Shown in pieces: positions 50,796 through 59,629 of a stretch of DNA of 64,000 nt. Under the pieces are notes generated by a model, which had not been told where the DNA came from, made no database searches, and saw only the letters and a list, made by a program, of their open reading frames with translations. Positions within the stretch are counted from its first letter, which is position 1; every line of letters starts with the position of its first letter. The DNA comes from Bacillota bacterium. Lineage in GTDB: Bacteria > Bacillota > Bacilli > Paenibacillales > NBRC-103111. The stretch lies in assembly GCA_023393235.1 (NCBI GenBank), contig JAEWMH010000190.1, positions 1-64,000 on the forward strand, in the 5' to 3' direction. Both the position numbers and the translations under genes were made by a program.

Positions 50796-51512
50796 ATGGC
50801 CGGGGATGCAGTATTCCTGTTTGGGGTGTTTGGCGCGGGGTTGTTATCGTTTTTTGCGCCATGCATTTTGCCTTTGCTTCCGGTCTATGTGTCCTACTTG
50901 TCCGGAAGCATAGCCGGGGGTTCGAATCAAGGGGAAAACGGCGGCTCCTCCCCTCCGCTTCTGCCGGTGCTGATTGGGCGGACCCTATTGTTTGTCCTGG
51001 GGCTGTCAGTGGTATTCGTTTTACTGGGTTTTGGTTCCGGGGTATTGGGCAATATCATTTCAAACCCCAGATTCATCACCATTTGCGGAGCAATCGTGAT
51101 CCTGTTCGGAATTTACCAAACGGGATTGATCAAACTGTCCTGGCTGGAACGGGAAAGAAGGCTGTCCAGCGCCCGTATTCAGCAGGGTGGGTATATAGGG
51201 GCTTTCCTGCTTGGCCTAACCTTCAGCTTCGGATGGACTCCTTGTATCGGCCCCGTATTGGCGGCTATACTCAGTATCGCTGCCGGTGAAGGCTCTCCTG
51301 TGTACGGAGGGTTTCTTATGCTCTTGTATACCCTGGGTTTAGCCCTTCCCTTTTTATTATTGTCAGTATTTTCCGAATTTTTGTTGAAGAGCTTCCGCCG
51401 CGTATACCGTTACATGGGGGCAATCAAAATCGCCTCCGGCTGTATGCTGATTGTGATGGGGATTCTGCTTATGACAGAAAGGCTGAATACCATCGTAACC
51501 TGGCTTCAATAA
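50796..51512 (+). CDS. ccdA: CcdA-type thiol reductant transporter
   Basis: 238 residues from ATG 50796, eight bases after AGGGGG. Six membrane helices; the two redox cysteines are in FFAPCILPLLPVYVSYLSGS (first helix) and FGWTPCIGPVLAAIL (fourth helix). CcdA passes electrons from cytoplasmic thioredoxin to thiol proteins outside. Here the obvious clients are the thioredoxin-like lipoprotein and the MsrAB lipoprotein encoded next. Spacing to the next gene is 19 bp: one operon. Confidence 0.92.
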   Translation: MAGDAVFLFGVFGAGLLSFFAPCILPLLPVYVSYLSGSIAGGSNQGENGGSSPPLLPVLIGRTLLFVLGLSVVFVLLGFGSGVLGNIISNPRFITICGAIVILFGIYQTGLIKLSWLERERRLSSARIQQGGYIGAFLLGLTFSFGWTPCIGPVLAAILSIAAGEGSPVYGGFLMLLYTLGLALPFLLLSVFSEFLLKSFRRVYRYMGAIKIASGCMLIVMGILLMTERLNTIVTWLQ

Positions 51513-51531
51513 AAGAATGGGGGAGTGAGTT

Positions 51532-52092
51532 ATGAAGAAGGCGTGGCAACGGATAGGAATTGTGCTGGCGATAGCCGGACTGTTATCTGTTTTGAGCGCA
51601 TGCGGCTCGAAGCCCATGACACCATCCGCCGGTATGAGATCACCTGCCTCTTCGCCAACCATCCTGAACAAAGGCGAGGCTGCGCCCGACTTTGCCTTAT
51701 CCGATTTGAAGGGCGGCTCCCACCGGCTGGCGGATCTTCAGGGGAAGAAGGTGTACGTGAAATATTGGGCTTCCTGGTGCTCCATTTGTCTTGCGGGGCT
51801 GGGGGACTTGAATACCTTGGCCGGTGAAACAAAGGATTTTGAGGTGGTAACCATTGTTACACCCGACTACAAAGGAGAAAAATCCGCCAAGGAATTTACC
51901 GAGTGGTTCAACCGGCAGCCGTATGAGCACTTAACGGTGCTTCTCGATGAAAATGGCGTGTGGGCCAAACAATTTCAGGTCAGAGCGTATCCCAGCTCCT
52001 TTTATATCGGGTCCGACGGGATTCTGGCGAAGTCGCTCCCGGGCCACGCGTCCAATGAACAAATCATTGATACCTTAAAGGGTATAAAATAA
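51532..52092 (+). CDS. Thioredoxin-like lipoprotein (TlpA/ResA/Etrx type)
   Basis: 186 residues. Lipobox LSAC (~24) after a signal peptide. AhpC-TSA/Redoxin-type thioredoxin fold: APDFALSDLKGGSHRLADLQGKKVYVKYWASWC, active site CSIC, and cis-Pro region VRAYPSSFYIGSDG. It should take electrons from CcdA and reduce the extracytoplasmic MsrAB. Start ATG with GGGGGAG upstream; the MsrAB gene starts 16 bp after it. Confidence 0.9.
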   Translation: MKKAWQRIGIVLAIAGLLSVLSACGSKPMTPSAGMRSPASSPTILNKGEAAPDFALSDLKGGSHRLADLQGKKVYVKYWASWCSICLAGLGDLNTLAGETKDFEVVTIVTPDYKGEKSAKEFTEWFNRQPYEHLTVLLDENGVWAKQFQVRAYPSSFYIGSDGILAKSLPGHASNEQIIDTLKGIK

Positions 52093-52108
52093 GGAAGGAG
52101 GAAGGATC

Positions 52109-53191
52109 ATGAAACGTACTATACTTGGTTTATGCCTCCTTGCCCTGGCATTGGCACTGTCTGCTTGCGGCAGCAGAGGCGAAAGCCAAGCAACTGCTCC
52201 TTCCCCCCGCTCTGTCAAAAGCATGACTATACCGGAGGAAAATTTGCGGAGCCTGTATCTGGCAGGCGGCTGCTTCTGGGGAGTGGAGGCCTATATGTCC
52301 CGCATTCCCGGGGTTCAGGATGTCACCTCGGGTTATGCCAACGGTGAAGGCGAAAACCCCTCCTATAAGGATGTGATCCGCGGGGACCGTGGGTTCGCCG
52401 AAACCGTTCATGTGAAGTATGATCCTGCTCAGGTTACCCTGCAGACCCTGCTCGATTCTTATTTCCGGGTGATTGATCCGACCAGTGTCAATAAACAGGG
52501 CAATGATAGAGGCATCCAGTATCGGACGGGTATCTACTACACAACCCCTCAAGAAGCGGAAATCATTCAGCAGGCAGTGACCCGGGAGCAGGGTAAATAT
52601 GACAAACCCATCGTAACGGAGGTTCTCCCGCTGCAAAACTATTATCTGGCGGAGGAGTACCACCAGGATTATCTGGTGAAGAACCCCAACGGTTATTGCC
52701 ACATCGACCTGAGTATTCTGGATGGGCAGGAGCTGTCCATTGATCCCGCCTTATACCCGCGCCCTACCGATGAGCAGCTCAAGGAGCGGTTAACCAAGGA
52801 CCAATATGCAGTAGCTGTCAAAAATGACACGGAGCACGCCTTCAGCAACGAATATTGGGATAACTACGAGCCGGGTCTGTATGTGGATGTTGCCACAGGC
52901 GAGCCCTTATTCACAAGCCGGGATAAGTATGATTCCGGGTGCGGATGGCCGAGCTTCACCAAACCTGTTGCTCCTGAGGTTGTCACCTATAAAGAGGATA
53001 CCAGCTACGGGATGATCCGTACCGAGGTAAGAAGCCGGGCCGGTGATATCCATCTGGGGCATGTGTTCAATGATGGCCCCAAGGACCGCGGCGGCAAACG
53101 TTACTGCATCAACAGCGCATCCATCCGGTTCATTCCTCTTGACCAAATGGAAGAAGAACATTACGGTTATTTACTATCGGCTGTGGAGTAG
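52109..53191 (+). CDS. msrAB: Lipoprotein MsrA-MsrB fusion (methionine sulfoxide reductase)
   Basis: 360 residues. Lipobox LSAC (~20) anchors it outside. MsrA domain (~45-205): catalytic GGCFWGVEAYMSRIPGV and GYANG; reduces Met-S-sulfoxide. MsrB domain (~215-350): GCGWPSF, GHVFNDGP, and catalytic Cys in RYCINSASIRF; reduces Met-R-sulfoxide. The zinc-binding CxxC pairs of many MsrB are absent, as in Neisseria PilB-like and streptococcal fusions. The neighbours CcdA and thioredoxin-like lipoprotein supply electrons. GGAGG at normal distance. A strong terminator follows. Confidence 0.95.
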   Translation: MKRTILGLCLLALALALSACGSRGESQATAPSPRSVKSMTIPEENLRSLYLAGGCFWGVEAYMSRIPGVQDVTSGYANGEGENPSYKDVIRGDRGFAETVHVKYDPAQVTLQTLLDSYFRVIDPTSVNKQGNDRGIQYRTGIYYTTPQEAEIIQQAVTREQGKYDKPIVTEVLPLQNYYLAEEYHQDYLVKNPNGYCHIDLSILDGQELSIDPALYPRPTDEQLKERLTKDQYAVAVKNDTEHAFSNEYWDNYEPGLYVDVATGEPLFTSRDKYDSGCGWPSFTKPVAPEVVTYKEDTSYGMIRTEVRSRAGDIHLGHVFNDGPKDRGGKRYCINSASIRFIPLDQMEEEHYGYLLSAVE

Positions 53192-53202
53192 AAGCTTCGG
53201 CA

Positions 53203-53259
53203 ACAAAAAAAGGAGCGTCCGGCAGGTCAGATTAACCTGACTTGCCGGACGCCTTTTTT
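53203..53259. terminator. Bidirectional terminator, msrAB / SLH giant
   Basis: 16-bp stem GCGTCCGGCAGGTCAG / CTGACTTGCCGGACGC (one G-U), 6-nt loop, A-run before and T-run after. Confidence 0.88.
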
Positions 53260-53270
53260 AATCACTTTTT

Positions 53271-56200
53271 TTAAATCAAACCGGATTCCTTCAATAACCG
53301 CTTCACAATTGCAGCAACCTCTGCACGGGTGATGGACGCTTGAGGAGCAAGCTCATCCGCACTCCGGCCGGTTACCAGGCCCGCTTGAATGCTGGCCGTA
53401 ATACCTGCTTTCGCCCAGCCGGACACCGCCGCGGCATCGGCGAAGGGCTTCAGCACCTCGCTGATTTCCTTGGACGAGAGCTTCTCTTGCAACCGGGTTA
53501 CCGCCATGGCTCTTGCGATAATCAGCATGGCCTGTTCCCGGGTAATCTTCTCCTCCGGACGGAAGGTGCCATCCTCGAAACCGTCGATCAGCTTGTAATC
53601 TGAAGTGGTTTGCACAGCAGTGTAAAACCAATCCGATGCCTTCACGTCACGGAATACCGTAGAGCCGCCTACCGGCTTCAGCCCCAGTCCCCGCATCACA
53701 ATTGCGGCAAACTCGGCACGGGTAATCGCCGCATCCGGATTGAACAGACCCTCACCCACTCCGTTTACCACCAAGCGGGAGCCCATGTCATTTACATCCT
53801 GTTGGGCCCAGTGGTGTTCCACATCCTTGAACGTAAGCGGATGCCAGATCACCGAATACATGCTGTTGCTCAAGCTGTTGATTTGCGCGTAATACTTGCC
53901 GCCAATTACCGTTACCTTGGTCGGCACATGACGGACAGAGCCATCTGCTTCCGTCACAATCCCTGTGGTAATCTTATTGGGATCGATTCCCTCAGGCAGT
54001 GCAATGGTGCGCTCGACATAAGCGCTAAACTTGGTGACTTCGACGGTTTGACCCTCATAGGAGGCCTCTAGTGTAAAATAAACCGGCGGAGCAACCAACG
54101 TGAGCCCATTCTGCCCAGCAGCGGCTTCACCAACCTTCACCATAGCGGCTTCCGGTTCCGCGATCCGAACCCGTACCTTGATTTCTTCCAGAGCTGCGGT
54201 AGAACCCAACTGCTTCGAAATGGAACCGATGTCCACTTGAACCGAAGGAATGGTATAGCTGGCATTTCCGGTTTGGACCACCAGAACGGCCTGCTTGTCT
54301 TCCATGTTCTTTACCATCTGCCCGTTCAGTTCACCGACAATCACATCAGACTTAGCGGATACGGGAATGGTTACTACCGCCCCCTGCCCCTCTGCCTGAA
54401 GCTTGTCCTCCAATTGCTGGGGATTCACGGTTATGGTGGTTACCGTACGGTCTCCCTCCGTAGAAGCGGCGCTTTTACCAATCTTCTCCTCACGGCCATT
54501 GACCAGAACAATCACGGCATCGGTGGCCGGAACCGGTGTGCCGCCTGACTGGTTGCCGGAAGCGACACCCGGACCATTGTCGGTGTTATCATCAGAACCC
54601 CCGTCGCCGTCACCGCTGCTTGAATTCTCCGTCCACTTGGCATACAGCGTAACATCACCGGTTACCACGTCCGTATCGAAATTCCATGCTACAGTTCCCG
54701 CCGCATCCTTGTACCAGCCGCCAAACGTATAGCCGGTTCTTTCCGGATCCTTCATTTTGGAAACCTTGGAACCATGGGAAATCCCCGCGTAATAATTCTT
54801 TCCATCCTGAACATGATACGTTACGGTGTAAGCCGGCAGCTCAACAATAACCTTTGCCACATGGCTGGCTGCCGTTGTTGGTTCACCGGCTGCAGGATTC
54901 GTACTGGTTACGATCACATAGTAGTAGAAGACACCTGCGGTATCCGTTGGTACAGCAAATGTACTTGCTGTCGCACCCTCAATCTTCGTTCCGCCGTCTG
55001 TGTTACCCGTACTGCTGCTGTACCACTGGTAGCTCAAGGTGCCGCCATCTGTTACCTGGGCTGTAACACTCAACACCGGAGAATCTCCTGCGTTTACCGT
55101 CACTCCCACCGGTTGAGTCATGATGGTCGGCTCCGCCGCGTTGACCACTTCTTCTACCGTGACCTTCACAAAGGCGCTGATAACCTCCGCCGTTTTGTTG
55201 CCGTTGGCCCCATTTTTCGTGTTCGTCACCACCACATAGTAGTAACGGCTCGACTCGTTCTCAGTTGAGATGGTGTAGCTGCTCCCCGTTGCACCCTCAA
55301 TCTTAAAGGCACCGTTAGTGCTGGCGGTATCGTTACGGTACCATTGGTAGCTGAGTTGGCCATCATCGTTGCTCTTGGCGGTTACGCTCAGAACCGGACC
55401 GGTATCCCCTACCTTCACGGTACTGCCCACCGGTTGAGTCATGATGGTCGGCTCCGCCGCGTTCACCACTTCTTCTACCGTGACCTTTACAAAAGTGCTG
55501 ATAACCTCCGCGGTTGTGTTGCCATTGGCTCCATTGTGCGTGTTCGTCACCACCACATAGTAGTAACGGCTCGACTCGTTCTCTGTTGAGATGGTGTAGC
55601 TGCTCCCCGTTGCACCCTCAATCATAAAGGCACCGTTGGTGCTGGCGGTATCGTTGCGATACCATTGGTAGCTGATTTGCCCGTCATCATTGCTCTTGGC
55701 GGTTACGCTCAGAACCGGGTCGGTATCCCCAACCTTCACCGTTGCTCCGGTCGGCTGCGTCGTAATGGATGGTGCCAAGGCTGGGACAGCCAGCTTCTTA
55801 ATCAATCCGGCTTCGTTATCGCATACATACACCTCTCCATTGCCGGCCACAAACATACCATATGGAACAAAGAATTCATCCTTTATACTAACATCTGTCC
55901 ACTCGTTCCCTGACAGCTTCCTTACGACGGAATTGCCGGAGTCGGCGACATAGACATCCCCACGGCTGTCGACCCCAATCCCCTTCGGATGAAGAAAACC
56001 AGTTTCACCTGTGATATTCACCCAAGAGGAATCCGACAGCTTTTGAACCCCGCTGTATTTATCGGTTACGTACACCGTTCCATCATGGCCTACCGCTAAG
56101 CCAACAGCATTAATGGATTCATCCGTAACATTTTCCCAGAAATCCCCCACAAGCTTCTTGACTCTGCGATACTCAGCATCCGCCGCGTATAGATTTCCCT

Positions 56201-59078
56201 GGCTGTCTACGGCCACATCCACCGGGTCGGAAAGTCCTTCGGCGTTAATGGCTCCCCAACCTCCTTCGGAATACTTCAAAACCATACTGGAATTCTTCAT
56301 TATCAAATAAAGAGCCCCATTGGAATCTGTTGTGATACCGGTAATCTGTCCAACAGGCGGACCGAACGCTTGCCAGCCTCCGTCGGCAAGTTTCCTTTTT
56401 AGCTGACTGGAATCTGTCACATACACGGTCCCGTCATTGCCTGCCGCTACATCAATAGGTCCGTTAACGGGTCTGTATCCGGTAATATCAATCCAGTCTC
56501 CCGTTACAGGCGCCGCCTTGACCGTTACCTGGGCGATTTGGCTAAAGGCTGTTGCCGATTGGCTGCCCAATGTATTCTTAACGGCCACATAATAATACGT
56601 AACCCCCGCTGCATCTGCTGCCGGCTGGTAAGTATTAGCCGTTGCGCCTTCAATCAGAGTTGCATTCTCCTTACTTTCCACCGTGTTGCTGTACCATTGG
56701 TAGCTTAATACTCCCGCGTCGCTTTTCGTTGCAAATACACTCAGGGTGACGATATCACCTGCATACACAGTTTGGCCGTAAGGGTTAATAAGAATCGACG
56801 GCGAAGCCGCAGGCACCGGCGGATTAACCGTTACGGCCGCAATATGGCTGGTTTTTTCCGCTGTCTGAGCACCTGTAACCTCTGTATTCGTGTTCTTCAC
56901 AACCACATAATAGTAGGTAGTCCCTGCTTCTGTTGTCAGCGGTTCATAGCTGGTCCCTGTTGCTCCAGGGATCTCGGTGCCGGTGGTGCTGTTCTCCGTG
57001 TTGCTGTACCATTGATAGCTTAATGCTCCGCCATCGGTTACGTCTGCCGTCACACTCAGGGTGGGGCGTGCGTCCCCTACATTCACCGCAGCACCCTTCG
57101 GCTGTGACGTGATGGAAGGTGTCGCTGCCTTCACAACTGTGCTGGCCACGGTCAGCTTTTTGATTTTTCTGGCCATTGCGTCGCTGACATACACATTTCC
57201 GCTCTTATCTGCCGCAATACCGGCGGGCATCATAAATTCTCCAGGACTGCTGAGGTCTGTCCAAATGCCGCCGGACAGTTTTCTAACAATACCATTGATG
57301 GTATCCGCTGCGTATATATTCCCGTTGTCATCCGCTGAGAGCATAATTGCGAAGATGAACGGGGTTGAGCCTGTAACATCTGTCCACATGTCACCGGACT
57401 GTTTTTTTATCCGGTCATTATCCGCCACGTACAGATTCCCTTCAGAATCTACCGTTACTGCGGTGGGTTTGCTAAATCCGGCTGTACTGCCGACGTCCAC
57501 CCAATGGTCTTCCACCAGCATTTTTAAGGTAGTAAAGTTATCCGTTACATACACGTTGCCGTTCTTGTCAACGGCCACATCCGATGGGCGGATTAAGCCT
57601 GACGGATCCAGACTCGTCCAGGTTCCGCCTGAAAGCATTGTGATCGAGGGGCCATTCGCATCCAGGACATACAAATTTCCGTTGGTGTCCATCGCGATAT
57701 CGTTGAATCTTCCCTCGTTGCCCTCCAGACCGCTCATCTGCGTCCACACATTGTCCAGCAGCTTCTTCACGGTGTTGTTTCCGGCATCCACCACGTGTAG
57801 AATCCCGTTGTCGTCAATGACTAGTCCACCCAGACCGGTAAAACCGCCGGAGTTGGTAATATCTGTCCAACCTTGTGTTTGCACAGGCTCTGCACTCACT
57901 ACTACAGCTGCAACACTGCTAGCCGCCTTGACGGTTTGAATGCCCGTTACATGGGGATTCGTATTGGTTACAACCACATAATAGTACATGGTTCCAGCAG
58001 CTACAGTGGATGCGGTGTAACTGCTCTGTGTGGCACCGGGAATTTCCGTCCACGCGGAAGCGCTATTCGATGTGTTGCTGTACCATTGGTAGCTCAGCGT
58101 GCCGCTGTCGTATACGGCTGCCGTTACGTTCAAGCTTAGGCCAGCGGGCCCTACGTTCACAGTAGCACCTGCCGGTTGTGTCCCAATGGAAGGCATGGAT
58201 GCGTTATTCGCAGCCCTTAATTGCTTAATCTGATTATTACTGCTGTCTGCCACATAAACCGTACCTGCCGCGTCTACCACGATACCGGTGGGGTACCCGA
58301 AGCTCCCATTTCCGGTGAGATCCGTCCAAACGCCGTTGGACCATCTTTTAATCTTGTTATTGCCGCTGTCCGTCACATATAGATCCCCGGTGCTGCTTAC
58401 GGCTATCCCTCCGGGCTCCCGCAGCTCACCACCGATAACCTCAGTCCAACTGTCCTGGGCCAGTTTTTTAATGATGTTGTTACCGGTGTCCGCTACATAA
58501 ACGGTTCCGTCTTCATCTACGATTAAACTCTCCGGATTCTGAAAGCCTCCGTTATATGTAATATCCACCCACTTTTCGTTGACCAGCTTTTTAATTTTGC
58601 TGTTGAAGGTATCTGCCACATATACAGTCCCCTGGCTATCTACGGCTATGCCAAAAGGAGCGGCGAAGTCCTCCTCGTTGGTAATATCTGTCCAAATGTT
58701 ATTGGAGAATTTTTTGATCAGGTCATTAAATGTATCCACCACATACATGACGCCGTTGCGGTCCATTGCCATGGCTCTTGGGTTCAATAATTGGATGGCT
58801 ACTTCATTCGTGGTCCAATTGCCCATGGAGAATGTTTTAATTTTGTCGTTATTGCTATCCATTACGTACAGATTACCGCTGACATCCATGGTCATACCGT
58901 AAGGACTATTAAAATCCTCCTCGCCGTTGATCACAGTCCAGTTGTATGCTCCCTCATCGATAACAGGGTCTACATTCGCATGAGCCACTGGAGTAAACAT
59001 AGGTGTTACGGTTGAAACAAACATCATGAATCCCATTACCATAGCTAACAGCCTTCTGTAACCTTTCACATGCTGCAT
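53271..59078 (-). CDS. Giant SLH-anchored protein with NHL propellers and Ig-like repeats
   Basis: 1935 residues. Signal peptide (to ~VAHA, 34). NHL/SMP-30-like beta-propeller blocks (YGMTMDVSGNLYVMDSNND; ...YVADTGNNIIKKL) at ~40-290, ~400-650 and ~865-1110. Ig-like modules with SYQWYSNT-YYYVVVTNT at ~295-400, ~655-760, ~765-860 and three at ~1110-1415. An InlB-type (Flg_new) repeat YTVTYHVQDGKNYYAG...GYTFGGWYKDAAGTV at ~1415-1490, a Gly/Asp linker, a ~220-residue beta region, and three SLH domains from ~1750. It is displayed on the wall; the propellers and Ig parts suggest binding of polymer or partner. GGGAGTG supports ATG 59078. Single gene. Confidence 0.93.
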   Translation of the reverse strand: MQHVKGYRRLLAMVMGFMMFVSTVTPMFTPVAHANVDPVIDEGAYNWTVINGEEDFNSPYGMTMDVSGNLYVMDSNNDKIKTFSMGNWTTNEVAIQLLNPRAMAMDRNGVMYVVDTFNDLIKKFSNNIWTDITNEEDFAAPFGIAVDSQGTVYVADTFNSKIKKLVNEKWVDITYNGGFQNPESLIVDEDGTVYVADTGNNIIKKLAQDSWTEVIGGELREPGGIAVSSTGDLYVTDSGNNKIKRWSNGVWTDLTGNGSFGYPTGIVVDAAGTVYVADSSNNQIKQLRAANNASMPSIGTQPAGATVNVGPAGLSLNVTAAVYDSGTLSYQWYSNTSNSASAWTEIPGATQSSYTASTVAAGTMYYYVVVTNTNPHVTGIQTVKAASSVAAVVVSAEPVQTQGWTDITNSGGFTGLGGLVIDDNGILHVVDAGNNTVKKLLDNVWTQMSGLEGNEGRFNDIAMDTNGNLYVLDANGPSITMLSGGTWTSLDPSGLIRPSDVAVDKNGNVYVTDNFTTLKMLVEDHWVDVGSTAGFSKPTAVTVDSEGNLYVADNDRIKKQSGDMWTDVTGSTPFIFAIMLSADDNGNIYAADTINGIVRKLSGGIWTDLSSPGEFMMPAGIAADKSGNVYVSDAMARKIKKLTVASTVVKAATPSITSQPKGAAVNVGDARPTLSVTADVTDGGALSYQWYSNTENSTTGTEIPGATGTSYEPLTTEAGTTYYYVVVKNTNTEVTGAQTAEKTSHIAAVTVNPPVPAASPSILINPYGQTVYAGDIVTLSVFATKSDAGVLSYQWYSNTVESKENATLIEGATANTYQPAADAAGVTYYYVAVKNTLGSQSATAFSQIAQVTVKAAPVTGDWIDITGYRPVNGPIDVAAGNDGTVYVTDSSQLKRKLADGGWQAFGPPVGQITGITTDSNGALYLIMKNSSMVLKYSEGGWGAINAEGLSDPVDVAVDSQGNLYAADAEYRRVKKLVGDFWENVTDESINAVGLAVGHDGTVYVTDKYSGVQKLSDSSWVNITGETGFLHPKGIGVDSRGDVYVADSGNSVVRKLSGNEWTDVSIKDEFFVPYGMFVAGNGEVYVCDNEAGLIKKLAVPALAPSITTQPTGATVKVGDTDPVLSVTAKSNDDGQISYQWYRNDTASTNGAFMIEGATGSSYTISTENESSRYYYVVVTNTHNGANGNTTAEVISTFVKVTVEEVVNAAEPTIMTQPVGSTVKVGDTGPVLSVTAKSNDDGQLSYQWYRNDTASTNGAFKIEGATGSSYTISTENESSRYYYVVVTNTKNGANGNKTAEVISAFVKVTVEEVVNAAEPTIMTQPVGVTVNAGDSPVLSVTAQVTDGGTLSYQWYSSSTGNTDGGTKIEGATASTFAVPTDTAGVFYYYVIVTSTNPAAGEPTTAASHVAKVIVELPAYTVTYHVQDGKNYYAGISHGSKVSKMKDPERTGYTFGGWYKDAAGTVAWNFDTDVVTGDVTLYAKWTENSSSGDGDGGSDDNTDNGPGVASGNQSGGTPVPATDAVIVLVNGREEKIGKSAASTEGDRTVTTITVNPQQLEDKLQAEGQGAVVTIPVSAKSDVIVGELNGQMVKNMEDKQAVLVVQTGNASYTIPSVQVDIGSISKQLGSTAALEEIKVRVRIAEPEAAMVKVGEAAAGQNGLTLVAPPVYFTLEASYEGQTVEVTKFSAYVERTIALPEGIDPNKITTGIVTEADGSVRHVPTKVTVIGGKYYAQINSLSNSMYSVIWHPLTFKDVEHHWAQQDVNDMGSRLVVNGVGEGLFNPDAAITRAEFAAIVMRGLGLKPVGGSTVFRDVKASDWFYTAVQTTSDYKLIDGFEDGTFRPEEKITREQAMLIIARAMAVTRLQEKLSSKEISEVLKPFADAAAVSGWAKAGITASIQAGLVTGRSADELAPQASITRAEVAAIVKRLLKESGLI
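55111..55752 (-). repeat. Two near-identical 321-bp Ig-module repeats inside the giant SLH gene
   Basis: Segments 55111-55431 and 55432-55752 are nearly identical, in register at 321 bp (107 codons), for example ATGATGGTCGGCTCCGCCGC at the same place in both. They encode successive Ig-like modules. The DNA identity shows recent duplication or gene conversion, and copy number may vary between strains. Confidence 0.85.
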
Positions 59079-59343
59079 TCATTTCACTCCCGTTTCACAC
59101 TTTTTTGCTAGTACGAACACATAGTTCAATATCCATTCTACCGACAGCATCTTGCAAAATTCTCACAAACCCTCACCAAATTCCCATAAGATTGTCAATT
59201 TAAATCGAATAATGTAGAAGTTCACGAATTGTTCATAAAACATCACGGTCGCCTCCGTTTTCCAAGGATCCCATGCGGCGAATTGGCCACCGCTTTGATT
59301 AGTTGTTGGGCTGTGGGGGAGCGGCGATGAGGGTGGCAAAGCT

Positions 59344-59528
59344 GTAACGGAACTCAGCGACTCTTAGCCAGCTAAATACGTCCGATTTGAAACGTAAGGG
59401 AACTCAGCGACTCTTACAGCTCATTTCGGCTGCTTTCCCACCTCAACTACGCCTCTAAGAGGCGGAGAGTTCCGTTAGAAACCCGCAGAAGCCATTTTGG
59501 CCGTCTAAGCGTCTCTCAGTTCCGTTAA
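59344..59528. repeat. Four-unit inverted intergenic element, TAACG family, copy 3
   Basis: Direct 26-bp units at 59344-59369 and 59394-59419; inverted units at 59453-59478 and 59503-59528. Gaps 24, 33 and 24 bp, exactly as in copy 1. Heads read TAACGGAACTC (TAAGGGAACTC in unit 2), and the inner tails read CTCTTAG or GCTTAG rather than CTATTTG. It lies in the gap 59079-59629 between two minus-strand genes. Apart from a terminator at its end nothing else is recognised there. Confidence 0.82.
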
Positions 59529-59533
59529 ACACC

Positions 59534-59573
59534 AAAAAAGCCGGACAGAAAACATGTGTTTTCCGCCCAGCTT
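59534..59573 (-). terminator. Terminator of the sugar importer operon
   Basis: On the minus strand AAGCTGGGCGGAAAACA / TGTTTTCTGTCCGGCTT (some mismatches) followed by TTTTTT, 57 bp after the last permease gene. Confidence 0.7.
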
Positions 59574-59629
59574 ATTTACTTCGGGGCTTTTTGGTCAGCC
59601 CTCTCATTGTATCCTGCTCCGCACCAATG

